A stretch of 27,982 nt of DNA. Source: Phaeoceros laevis. Its lineage: Eukaryota > Anthocerotophyta > Anthocerotopsida > Notothyladales. The notes beneath the pieces are model-generated. The model saw nothing but the letters and a program-made list of their open reading frames with translations. It did no database searches and was not told the origin of the DNA. The stretch lies in assembly GCA_049999765.1 (NCBI GenBank), contig JBNGIQ010009254.1, positions 1 to 27,982 on the forward strand, in the 5' to 3' direction. Positions 16,647 through 25,551 of this stretch are shown here, piece by piece. Position 1 is the stretch's first letter. Each line of letters opens with the position of its first letter. Made by a program: the position numbers and the translations under genes.

Positions 16647-16766
16647 TGGCGGGCGGGGCGCCAAGGAGGACTTCACTGCATGGAGCTGGCGGGCGGGGCG
16701 CCAAGGAGGACTTCACTGCATGGAGCTGGCGGGCGGGGCGCCAAGGAGGACTTCAATGCATGGAGC
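16647..16766 (+). repeat. GC-rich minisatellite, three 40-bp units
   Basis: Three consecutive 40-bp units (16647-16686, 16687-16726, 16727-16766) begin tggcgggcggggcgccaagg. They are identical except for one c-to-a change in the third. Their high GC content contrasts with the A/T-rich surroundings. Each unit contains the palindrome ggcgcc. Confidence 0.97.
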
Positions 16767-16846
16767 TGTTGCGGGCTGGAAGCGCACACGACGCAACCAC
16801 AGGCTGATGTTGGCCCGCCCTAACGGGAACTGAGGCATGGTTCTTA

Positions 16847-17215
16847 GGGCCACTTTGCATGTGACCTGGACCCGGAGCGGAAAAAAAGCGCTCCGGCTTT
16901 GGGCCTTTCGTTCACATGTAACCCGAAACGCTCACCTAGCGTGCATAACTGACAGGTGACATGTGGGTATAAATCGTTTTTTATACATGCTTGTACGTTC
17001 GCGGACCGCGAATGTACCAAGCATGTATCAAAAACGACTTATTGGGACTCCTCCGGCCCGGAGAAATCCTAGTGTACCCAAAAATAGACCCTGAGGTTTC
17101 TCCGGGCCGGAGCAGCAACGCTCATTAAACTAGCGCTAGAGTCCAAAAACTCAAATTGTTTTACTTGTGACGTGGCGAGGATTTCTCCGGGTCCGGGCTA
17201 CATGCAAAGTGGCCC
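16847..17215. mobile_element. 369-bp MITE, PIF/Harbinger-like, with TTA target duplication
   Basis: The ends are 31-bp terminal inverted repeats (16847-16877 and 17185-17215) starting GGGCCACTTTGCATGT, with three mismatches. Directly outside both ends is TTA (16844-16846 and 17216-17218), the three-base target duplication typical of PIF/Harbinger elements. There is no coding capacity, so it is a non-autonomous MITE. Inside are further palindromes: a long hairpin at 16974-17037 centred on gcggaccgc, and a perfect 16-bp inverted repeat, 17051-17066 against 17097-17112. Family assignment rests on the target duplication and the GGG start. A different superfamily cannot be excluded without copies to compare. 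Confidence 0.85.
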
Positions 17216-17218
17216 TTA

Positions 17219-18600
17219 GGGCAGGCCCGCTTGGGAGACTGGTAGCTTTTGCAATTCTTTGGCAGCTGCGCCAGCAGCGAGACAAACACATTTGAACTCT
17301 TGCTTTTTCTCAAATCTATGCCAGCACGATGCTGAGCTTGATTGTTGATCTGCCCTTGAGCATTGAGTGTGTTGTGGAGAAGAATTAGCTATTAGCTAGC
17401 TCATAGCCTGTCGATTCACAGGTCTTTCATCTCATGCAATTGCCGGCATCTCACTGCTTGACATTAGCAACTCGAGTGCTGAAATCTCAAGTCAGCATGT
17501 TGTTTTTTTGCATTTACTGTTTCACTGTTAACCAGGTCATGGAAGTTAACCTGGTCAGGTTTCACACTAGCACGACAATATAGGTTCTGGACAGGATTTA
17601 GCACGACATTCATGAATTCCAGCATAGTACTGAATCTACAGGAATCTTGCAAGGTTCGCAGGTACTCGCTAACCACTAAGACTTTCGCACTAGACTAGTT
17701 TCATTCTACCTAATTTTATTTCTAACTAGCTTTCCTTCTAACTAGTTTCGTTCTAAAACTCATTACTCCTTTTCGTCCAAAAGTTGGCTTTGTCCGAGAA
17801 CCATTGTCCTAAAACTAGTTTTGTCCAGAGTAGTCTCATTCCTTGAAGCTGGTTGAGTAGTCTCACGCCTTGAAGCTGGTTCAGGTCTGATTAGACAGCC
17901 ATGGAAATGCAGTGCCTTCCCCCTAATGATATGATTTGGAACCTAAGTGGAAAGGTAACAATTTCGCAAAGGCACTACTGTGCACTCAAGCATGCATTTA
18001 AGGAAGACAGAGGAGGTTAGTGTAACCTCTAGGATACTGGAAAATCAGGTACAAGCAAGCTATTGGTGTGCATAGAAAATGGAAGACAAACAACATTCTT
18101 GACGTTCAGGCACCAGTAGAGAGGGCACTCAGCGTTATTGGATGGGTGGTCGTAAGACCGCTGTTGCTCGCAAGTGACGGCACACTAATGCAAGGGGACT
18201 TGAAATGCAGCAATACCAGGCTCACGGGCCTCCAATTCGCTAGCAGAAATGCATGTCATTGACGAGGAGTGCAAGGGACGAGGAAACAAAGGAAAGAAAG
18301 GCCACAGCCTTGAAAGAACCCCGTGCTACTTAAATACATTGAGCTTAGAGGCTAAATAGCCCTCCTTCCCTCCAATTCTTCTGGCTCGGCGTTTAAGCCG
18401 AAAGCTGGGCACCAAGTAGCCATCCAGCTGTTACCTGAACAGATGAATGACTCCGGGTCTCCATGCAAATATCATGCTTCCCCTATTTCTAGAAACTAAG
18501 CTTCTAGTAACGTTTTGCCAGATTTTTTCTTAACAGTCCTAGAGCTCGTTTCGTCTTAAACTATTTTTTGGGCATGCCACGACCTGCCTAGGCAGTCTAG
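17219..18600. other. Intergenic sequence with degenerate short repeats, no gene seen
   Basis: Around 17698-17760 a degenerate pyrimidine-rich motif of about 15-17 bp recurs (ttctacctaatttt, ttctaactagcttt, ttctaactagtttc, ttctaaaactc). Related words reappear near 17812 and 18545. No open frame here looks coding; the longest are 60-70 codons without recognisable motifs. Confidence 0.4.
17828..17881 (+). repeat. 27-bp tandem duplication
   Basis: Two adjacent 27-bp copies (17828-17854 and 17855-17881) read gagtagtctca, two variable bases, then ccttgaagctggtt. They differ only at the two central bases (tt versus cg). Confidence 0.93.
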
Positions 18601-19438
18601 GCTAAGCCAGTTGGACCTTCAAGGTCGTTACGTACTGCTCTCGCTGCCTTCTTGGAGAAGGACCCGGAGCCGATGGAGCTGCAGTCTCTACCGTTCGGGA
18701 GGACTAGCTTTGAGTTGGTGGTGGATCCCGCGGAGCAGGGCGAGGGATACCATTCTCGCTTTCGAGGCGAATGACTGGCCTGTGAGGCCTACGCAACACC
18801 TGCGCCTTTCGTAAGACCATCACAATTGGGTGAACATATCTAATGCTCTAGGACACGTACCTGGACGAGAGGAGCATCTCTTGACGGTCGGATTTTCAGG
18901 GAGCTGTGCGATTTCTGCGTGGCGGGCAGAACGATCTACTTTGTTGGATGATTCACACGAGCTTGCAAGCGATCTTCGTTCAATAGATGGGAATTGCAGC
19001 CTGGAAGAGATGTATTACTGGCGTATGGAGGTCTGGGGTTACGATCTGGACAACGACATGCTCACTGTTACCGTGCCTAGAGCACCGGTTTGAGGGATTC
19101 CTCGGGATTTTAATACCTACTCGTCGTCCATCTGGTTACATGTCTCTAACGAATCTGGCCAGTAGGAGGCGAGCAACAGTTCCAACCATGGGCAGCTGGA
19201 GGAATTCAGCAAGGTCAGCATCACCATTGTAGCTGCGCGGCAACCCAGGGTGGGCCGCGAGCAAATTGCCCATGACATTGCCCTAATCATGGGCAATTTA
19301 GGATGTGAAAGTAGTAGTGTAGGGATTGAGTTGGAGCGTACATTGCCTTATCTTTCAGTATATGTGGGTCCAGGAACCAGGAAAACACAATGTTATCTTC
19401 AAATAGGCTGCACCGGTACGCTCAAGGTACATGAGTAG
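18601..19438 (+). pseudogene. Degraded coding-like stretch of unknown origin
   Basis: A frame from 18601 runs 57 codons to a TGA at 18772 with protein-like composition (FLEKDPEPMELQSLPFG, FELVVDPAEQGEGYHSRF) and continues past that stop to about 18842. A second frame from 18830 to 19438 spans 203 codons with only two internal stops (TGA 19091, TAG 19163). It includes SLEEMYYWRMEVWGYDLD and GREQIAHDIALIMGNLGC. So few stops over 800 bp, in a region otherwise full of them, suggests a decayed coding sequence. I do not recognise the family. It could be an old gene copy, a transposon or viral remnant, or chance. Confidence 0.35.
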
Positions 19439-19641
19439 GAAGAAACCCAAAATTAAGGAGCGAAAGTATAGTGAAGACAGAGTCACTCACTGGAGCACAA
19501 TATAGGTTTTATTCTTATATGTCGCTTTTCCTGGTAAGTGTCATCTCTTGGTTAAGAACCGTGCCTCCCAAAGGGGAGCTAGGGATTGAGTCGTTCAGTC
19601 CCCACTTGAGGCATTTGTGCCAAGAAATGGGGTGTAGGCCT

Positions 19642-19867
19642 GAGGTTAGGGGTGAGAGGGGAGTGTGCCACAACAAGAAAAAGCTCTATATTTACAATAT
19701 CTATAATTACAATGATTGTACAACGAAATGAGCGTTTTTACCCACTAACAACGGGGGCAGACGCCTTCCGTTGTAATTAGGGTAGTAAACTTTTGTAGTT
19801 CGAGCCTTTGTAAACAGCTCGATTGTAAATGCGTAGTAATAGACATTCCCCTCACACCCCTAACCTC
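19642..19867. mobile_element. 226-bp inverted-repeat element, probable MITE
   Basis: The segment is bounded by 24-bp inverted repeats (19642-19665 and 19844-19867) that start GAGGTTAGGGGTG and match at 22 of 24 positions. Between them are A/T-rich sequence, a small ccgttg/caacgg hairpin and no coding capacity. I could not find a clear target-site duplication, so the exact ends and superfamily are unresolved. Confidence 0.6.
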
Positions 19868-20268
19868 GGTAATTGTTAGCAATCGGGGTACCCTCAGAGC
19901 TAACACTTAACGAGGGATAATATATATCAATTTTAAATAGTCATAAAAAAATTTAAGTAAAAAAAATATCACGCAGGTCTAAAGAACCCAGTAATGGAGG
20001 CCTGCCTCAAGTCATTTTGAAAATATTTCAACATTTCCTTCTCTATTTTGCGCAAAATTTTTGTAATGTCCATGGTATTATAACTGCGCTCCATAGGAAA
20101 TGTTCGAAGCACATCCATTGCTCCTTCAACTCAACAAGTGATACTGGTGGCCTTGCATTCTCAGAATTTTCAGAGGGGTCCATAGGATCGTCCATATCAA
20201 CAGCTTCATCCAAGAAAGTAAGTTGCATAAATCTAATGATAAAAAATTAAACAAGAAAGCAAGCTAGT
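19868..20268. other. A/T-rich intergenic sequence, no gene seen
   Basis: Contains a run of A and T tracts around 19920-19970. A frame on each strand of 60-77 codons covers 20017-20250, and the minus-strand one has an acidic, Ser-rich composition (DMDDPMDPSENSENARP). The two frames overlap and neither resembles a known protein, so neither is called. Confidence 0.35.
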
Positions 20269-20372
20269 CATTGAGACATATGCTACTTACCAGAATGGAT
20301 GGTAATAGCTTCCCANNNNNNNNNNCATTGAGACATATGCTACTTACCAGAATGGATGGTAATAGCTTCCCA
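20269..20372. other. 10-N assembly gap flanked by identical 47-bp sequence
   Basis: The sequence just left of the gap (20269-20315) and just right of it (20326-20372) is the same 47 bases, cattgagacatatgctactt through agcttccca. The ten Ns occupy 20316-20325. The simplest reading is two contig ends that overlap and were joined by a nominal gap without being merged, so one copy is probably artificial. Confidence 0.97.
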
Positions 20373-20609
20373 AAGAGAAGCACTTCAGCCCTAGTCCCAA
20401 CCTATAGAGTGTGAATACTCAATGCATCACACCTCAAGTATAGGTTTTTTGTATGAACAATGCTACTCCACATTGTTAATCATCCTTAAGGTCGAATCAG
20501 CACTGGGCTGAGGAATATCTCATAATAGTGCAACTTTGAATTTTGGGAATTTAAAACATACATATAGACTAATAACCTTGATATATATCATTTATCGAGT
20601 TGGACTAGT

Positions 20610-20772
20610 CGTCCACCCCCTACCCCCGACTGTCAAATAACATTTAACATTTAGCATGTGGTACCAAGTAGGGGTAGGGGCGGACGTAACATTTAACATT
20701 TAGCATGTGGTACCCAAGTAGGGGTAGGGGCGGACGATGCTAAATGTACGCAAGTAGGGGTAGGGGCGGACG
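20610..20772. repeat. G-rich ~50-bp repeat in a fold-back arrangement
   Basis: Two full direct copies (20638-20686 and 20687-20736) read taacatttaacatttagcatgtggtac, then caagtaggggtaggggcggacg. A third copy (20737-20772) keeps only the G-rich half, preceded by an inverted piece (atgctaaatgta). On the left, cgtccaccccctacccccgac (20610-20630) is an imperfect inverted match to the G-rich half. The unit could be a small fold-back transposon with internal duplication. No target duplication was identified. Each G-rich half carries GGGGTAGGGGCGG, compatible with G-quadruplex formation. Confidence 0.75.
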
Positions 20773-21112
20773 TAACAATTATCGTGGTTATAACAATTAT
20801 TGAGTGAACAATTATCGAGGGCCGGCTGTAGTGGTAGTAAATCTCCGACCGAGAACCTGGGAGACCGTGTGGTAAGGTAACTGACAAGGTAAATATGAAA
20901 AGTAATATTAAACCTTACTAGTCTAAATAAGCATCACTAGTCGACTTATGTTCTTAATAGGACAAAAAAGCATCCCAATGGTACGTGTCATTCCCTGCTA
21001 GGTAGGTACTGCCGTCTATGCTAAACACACAGCTAAAAAATTTGTAACTTGGCACTAAGTGGATTGGTAGCCTATGAGCACTGCGATATAGGAAATTGCC
21101 TTCTCTATCCTA
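20773..21112. other. Intergenic sequence, no gene seen
   Basis: The left edge repeats acaattat (taacaattatcg, taacaattattg, gaacaattatcg). Beyond that I see only stop-rich frames and no element boundary. Confidence 0.35.
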
Positions 21113-21188
21113 TCATGAACACAACTTGAACATACGTATCTTACATATTTTCATGAACACAACTTGAATATACGTATCTTACATAAAT
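21113..21188 (+). repeat. 38-bp tandem duplication
   Basis: Two adjacent 38-bp copies (21113-21150 and 21151-21188) read tcatgaacacaacttgaa, one variable base, then atacgtatcttacata. They differ at one central base and at the last few positions. Confidence 0.92.
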
Positions 21189-21466
21189 ATGCGTAACTTA
21201 TCTAAATAAGCCATGTGATATACTCAAAGGAAACTCTTTGAAGTAGAATCATATTAAGGAAAAAAATAAATAAATCTATTTTGGACCTAAAACATGCAAG
21301 TTTGACCAAGATCTAAATAATGTGAAACCATGGTAGGTCCATGAGGGGCTAAGAGGCGATAGGAGCACAATGTAGGGGTCTTTCCTTACTTCTTCTATGA
21401 GCAAGCTGCTGCTGCGCTCATGTAAGTCCAGCGTGTGTGCATGTTTTCATTTGTTTGGCACGGTTT

Positions 21467-21600
21467 CTATTAGGATCCACCCTTGTTTCTCTACCAGGCA
21501 AGTCACAAACATGGTGGTGTGCTCAATTCCCTTGTGGAGTTGGTATAGCGCGGCACTTTACTACTACTACTACTACTACTACTATTAGGATCCACCCTTG
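21467..21600 (+). repeat. 19-bp direct repeats flanking a (CTA)n microsatellite
   Basis: The 19-base word ctattaggatccacccttg occurs at 21467-21485 and again at 21582-21600. The second copy is joined directly to a run of eight to nine CTA triplets (about 21558-21585). The repeat lets short frames through as Tyr or Ser runs, but no gene is implied. Confidence 0.93.
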
Positions 21601-22910
21601 CTATGTAGATACATTTTTTATTCTTTACTATTACATAATTCAAGTGTTGTTCAAATGATACATTACTTTCACATCCTACTAGTGCCACCGGTGATTGAGA
21701 ATTTGAGACCAATATTTTGTGTGTGCCTATGTCGGTGTTGCTCCTAAATGCTTGTGGTTTTTGTGAAGCGTGTTGTTATCTTATATGTAAACTCCATATT
21801 CTTATTATTATCTTGTGGATCGATGCAACCTTGCTATATGCAAGTGAGCATTGAACAAAAGTGAAATAGATGTGGTGGGCAATTTTGGCCTGCAGGCGCT
21901 AAGATCCCGTGGAGTGGGCTGCCGAAGAGAAGCATGTTCATTAGCAGGTGAACTCAAGAATCTCCAGGTGCTTCGCATTCCCGTTTGAGCGTGCAAATAA
22001 GACCTTGTTGAGAAGGGAAAGGCCATATCAGGAGCTTGTTGTCGCGAGAAGTAATTTGCAAGATTACAATTGCTCACTTAGGGTAAACAAACATAGGAGG
22101 TTTCTGTCTCTCTCATTCTTACACTCCAAGAACCGGTAAATGAAGATTTTACAATGCAAAGCAAGGTAAAGTTTCGCCTAGACTTGGGAGTCGGGGCATG
22201 TGCTTTTCATGGCGGAGAGTGGTTTTCTCAAGGCAAGGTGTTTCCCTACTTTGCTTTCGAATGAGCTTGGAGGTGTTTTGCTCTTGTTCTTTTGGATGGG
22301 CTTTCCGTGTCATGGCGTGGTTGAAGCTGCGGAAATGGACAGGTATGCGACACCCATAATTCGTGGCAAATGTAACTTCTACATTCCACAATCTAATCAG
22401 TACGCACATGAGTTACATTTTCCTTTTTACTCAGGATACATGTGCTAGGCACAAAGCTTAAATCACACAAAATTGCGAAACAGTAACAGGAGGAAGACGG
22501 GTACACTAAAGCACGAGATGGAGATGGAGCCTAGAATGCGAACTAAGTGTAGGCATGTCTGTGGGCATGCATGCCCGTGTTGGTTTATCTTTCTGTGTCT
22601 GAGCGGAAGCCGGTGCACCGCCTTTAAACTTCTTCAAGCCTCCACGCTGCTGCTAGCGAAAGCCATCAAGCAACGACAGGCATTGTCAATTACACGAAAA
22701 CAGAAAGCAGACAAAGACATGAACGCAACAAAAGCCCCCTGCCAACTTGGCTTGCTCACATAGGCTTATCACCAAGCTGCAACCCGATTATCCATTATCG
22801 CAATAAATGTTTTTTGTACAGGAAAGGAATGAATGAATTGAAGGAGGGAGAAGCTAAGCAACATGCTCTTGCACTAAGTAGGATAGATTCCTCCCTGGCA
22901 AGGTCCTCTG
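21601..22910. other. Intergenic sequence downstream of LPCAT, no gene seen
   Basis: The rightmost few hundred bases must include the 3' untranslated region of the minus-strand acyltransferase gene. Frames of 60-96 codons occur on both strands between 21808 and 22763 but overlap one another and show no conserved motif. No RNA gene or transposon end was recognised. Confidence 0.4.
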
Positions 22911-24416
22911 TCACTGCTTCTTCTTGCTGCTGATGGCTGCCCTGGAGGGAGGCTTCACAACATAGCTCGAAAGGATCACAAGTATGGGAAGCACCGTCCC
23001 GGAGAAGAGCATGCTCCGGTAGGCAGCCAAAGTGTCACTGACGTCGAGGATAAGGAAGCCACTCATGGAGTAGTGCAGCACAAAGGAGGCGAAACCAGCC
23101 CCCACCAGCCAGGCAAGCGTCCTGGTTATCCAGCTGCTACTGCCGCCGGCGCCGGTGCTCACCAGCACCAGCTGCCATTTGTAGATCACCCTGGCCGCGG
23201 CAATCATGAGAGCAGTGTGCACAAAGAAGAGGACGTAGCCCGCGTAGAGGCCGTGCCACACAGCGCTCACCACCTGCGTGCCCAACAACTGCAGGAAGCC
23301 GGGCTTGGTACCCCTCGGGGTGAGCCGCTCGTAGACATAGAAGCGGAGCCAGTTGCCTACATGAATGTTCCAAAAGAGCGGAATCTGAGCTCCGCTGCCC
23401 GCCAGCTCCACTTTGAGAATGTCCACGTTTTGCGCGCGATTCCACCTCGGGCTGCCGTCGGGAGAACGCCAGCTGAAGCCTAATCCTCCCAGGATGAGTG
23501 CGGCCTCGGAAACGGACCAGATGAAGTAGTACTTCCAGCGAGCAGTGAAGCCACAGGTCCACAAGACGGCCAAGCGCTTCCACATTGGCCAGCCCTCCAG
23601 GAAGGCAGCACTCGCAAGGACAGAAGGAGAGAAGATAGGGGACAGGTAGACGTAGATGAGCATGCATGCGGCGGCCTTGGCGATGGCTCGCAGGGCAGGC
23701 CGGATCGGGGATGGCTGCTCCACTCCCGCGGCCCACAACCCCTCCCTGTTCGTCCACCGGGCGTAGTCCTGGAACTCGTACACAGGGCCAGCTAGGTGCG
23801 TCCCACAGCAAACGCAAAAGCCTAGGTAAGCCAGCGGGGAAGGCAGGGCAACAATCACCCGCTCCTGGCTACTGCCATTCCTGCTGCTGCTGCCATTCCT
23901 GCTACTGCGCAGCTGCTTATCAGCCCGGCTGGACTCCTCCTCAAGGGGAACCATCTCCATCTCCTGCGCCAACCCGTCCTGGTAATTCATCGCAGCCGAA
24001 ATCACCTTGAGCGTGAGCACCATGAGCGCCCCCGTAGCATCAATCCCGCCATTCTTCCATGCATCCCCGCTCATGAAGTGCACATGGCAGGCCACCAGGA
24101 AGCTGAAGGCCAGCGCGAAGGTGATGCCCCCGGCGCGGCGGCGGTAGAGCAGCATGGCCACGTAGGAGGCAGCGATCGGGGCGCTGCACAGCAGCAGAGC
24201 CTGCCATCCGAAGGCAGCGTAGGTGAGGAACAAGCCGGTGGCAGCTGCGTAGGCGTGGCGCAGGCTGGGCCAGGGGAGCAGCCGCCATGCCCAGCTCACG
24301 GGCACCGTGGCCGCAAAGCACAGCAGGAAGCGCAGGACGGGAACCGACACCCCCAGCAGCTCCGCCACTTGCTCCTGCTCCAGCGAAGCGGGCGAATAAA
24401 CCGTTGAAGAAGCCAT
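22911..24416 (-). CDS. LPCAT: LPCAT-type lysophospholipid acyltransferase (MBOAT), intronless
   Basis: Membrane-bound O-acyltransferase expected to re-acylate lysophosphatidylcholine and related lysophospholipids with acyl-CoA in the endoplasmic reticulum (Lands cycle), linking membrane remodelling to seed and storage lipid synthesis. The 501-aa frame is close to plant LPCAT1/2 (about 460 aa). The MBOAT catalytic pair is present: N350 in IPLFWNIHVGNWLR and H388 in SAVWHGLYAGY. Other family signatures are LGVSVPVLRFLLCF (residues 21-34), FMSGDAWKNGGIDATGALM (114-132), CCGTHLAGPVYEF and FTARWKYYFIWSVSEA (290-305). About eight or more hydrophobic segments are visible. The C-terminus SSKKKQ ends in a KKXX-type ER-retrieval signal. 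A hydrophilic insert with a doubled SSRNGS unit (about 171-183) lies in a loop. The start ATG at 24416 gives family similarity from residue 21. The gene is a single exon and visibly GC-richer than its surroundings, unlike the multi-exon flowering-plant genes. Confidence 0.95.
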   Translation of the reverse strand: MASSTVYSPASLEQEQVAELLGVSVPVLRFLLCFAATVPVSWAWRLLPWPSLRHAYAAATGLFLTYAAFGWQALLLCSAPIAASYVAMLLYRRRAGGITFALAFSFLVACHVHFMSGDAWKNGGIDATGALMVLTLKVISAAMNYQDGLAQEMEMVPLEEESSRADKQLRSSRNGSSSRNGSSQERVIVALPSPLAYLGFCVCCGTHLAGPVYEFQDYARWTNREGLWAAGVEQPSPIRPALRAIAKAAACMLIYVYLSPIFSPSVLASAAFLEGWPMWKRLAVLWTCGFTARWKYYFIWSVSEAALILGGLGFSWRSPDGSPRWNRAQNVDILKVELAGSGAQIPLFWNIHVGNWLRFYVYERLTPRGTKPGFLQLLGTQVVSAVWHGLYAGYVLFFVHTALMIAAARVIYKWQLVLVSTGAGGSSSWITRTLAWLVGAGFASFVLHYSMSGFLILDVSDTLAAYRSMLFSGTVLPILVILSSYVVKPPSRAAISSKKKQ

Positions 24417-24947
24417 GCCCTGGGCTTGGGGCTTGCCCTTTGGACACTCACGATCGCGAGCGCACCTCTTCCCCGTGGAAGAAGGAGCCGCTTCGTCAGC
24501 CTACCTTTGCGTCGGCCGCGTGGCGTATTTTCAATATACTATCGTCGGGAAAAACCAGCCGGGGAACCTTCGAGGTGCCGCCAGCTGCCCCTAGGGTTCC
24601 AAGTCGTGTGAGCCGGGTACTTGACAGGCTGGCTGATTCCAGGCTTCCGCCACCATGAGCGAGGGACGCGGATTTGCGAAGCAACCAATGCCAAAGCTAG
24701 CATGAGAATCGAAGCTCATAGGACCCGGAAGAGTTGGTTGTTCCACCTGTGGTTATTCTTGCAGAAGTAAGGTACAGCCTTCACTCCCAGATCCGTAAAG
24801 TGTCAGAATAGCACAAATCCGAAAGAACCGGATGGTGCTGTGCACATATGGGAGGCAGCACAGAAATAGAGCAGGGGTAGCCACTATTGAAAGAAGCGCC
24901 ACGGCCCCCGGATTAGGGCATGGGGCTGTGTAGGCACCTTGCAGACG
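24417..24947. promoter_or_regulatory. Upstream region of LPCAT
   Basis: The minus-strand promoter and 5' untranslated region of LPCAT lie here. A minus-strand AGTATATTGAAAATA word (about 24529-24543), some 115-125 bp before the start codon, is a possible TATA element. On the plus strand a short frame with good start context (gccaccATGAGCGAGGG at 24655) encodes only 16 codons. I could not join it to a longer gene. Confidence 0.35.
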
Positions 24948-25052
24948 ATGAAGCTGAATGATTTCGGGGGTGCTGACCACCTATTTGGGCTGCCATCAGA
25001 AGAGCTGGTATCGCTGCAAAAGACGCTGGAGATAAAGTCTTTTTGTCTATAG
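24948..25052 (+). other. Short protein-like frame after a splice-acceptor-like site
   Basis: A 34-codon frame starts ATG at 24948 just after TAGGCACCTTGCAG (ending 24944), which resembles a 3' splice site. Its peptide has a coding-like composition (LNDFGGADHLFGLPSEELV) and ends in SFCL. It may be the last exon of a small plus-strand gene divergent from LPCAT, an exon relic, or chance. I found no upstream exon that splices to it in frame, and I do not recognise the peptide. Confidence 0.2.
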
Positions 25053-25551
25053 ATCTAGATTGTAAGAGATCTAGATTGTCGGGTGAGTTGAGGTGAGCAG
25101 CGTTTCTGTCTGGTATGTAGACTACTGTAGTTGCTGATCAGAACGTGGTTAAGTAGTCTATTTTGACCCAGAAAAAGGGACCGATCTACACAAGGTGGAA
25201 GTGCTTTTAGTTGGCTGTGTGGTGCTCAAGTCGCTCCTTGTCTGCGTGAAGATGAATGGTGGAGGGATGGGTTGGGACAAGACCCACAACAAAAGTCAGG
25301 GGGGATAATATGTGTGCCTCCATATACGTACTGGAAGACGGGTGCATGACGAATACAAACCAGATGTGTGTTCTCCGTGCACATAACAATCACTTGGACC
25401 ACATGGGGTCCTTGTCCAGCTGTCCAGCCATTTTTTCATTTCTCTGGTCGTGACCTACCCTTTCATCCTTGACATGCTGTGGAAAAGCATCACTCCTCTT
25501 CCAGCACTGCACTTTTAGCAAGTTTTCCCTTGTAAAAGAAGTTTCCTGTCC
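25053..25551. other. Intergenic sequence, no gene seen
   Basis: A doubled 13-base word agatctagattgt (25051-25063 and 25067-25079) sits at the left edge. Frames of about 60 codons lie on both strands around 25207-25453 and overlap one another without any recognisable motif. Confidence 0.4.

Noticed and set aside
15809-16766. CRISPR array
   Set aside because: The tandem units abut without unique spacers of constant size, unit lengths differ between arrays, and the setting is a plant nuclear genome.
20017-20250. Small genes on either strand left of the assembly gap
   Set aside because: The two frames overlap, are under 80 codons, and neither resembles a known protein or has convincing signals.
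23137-24447. Long frames of 135-226 codons overlapping LPCAT in other frames
   Set aside because: They are shadows of GC-rich coding sequence; only the 501-codon frame carries MBOAT motifs.
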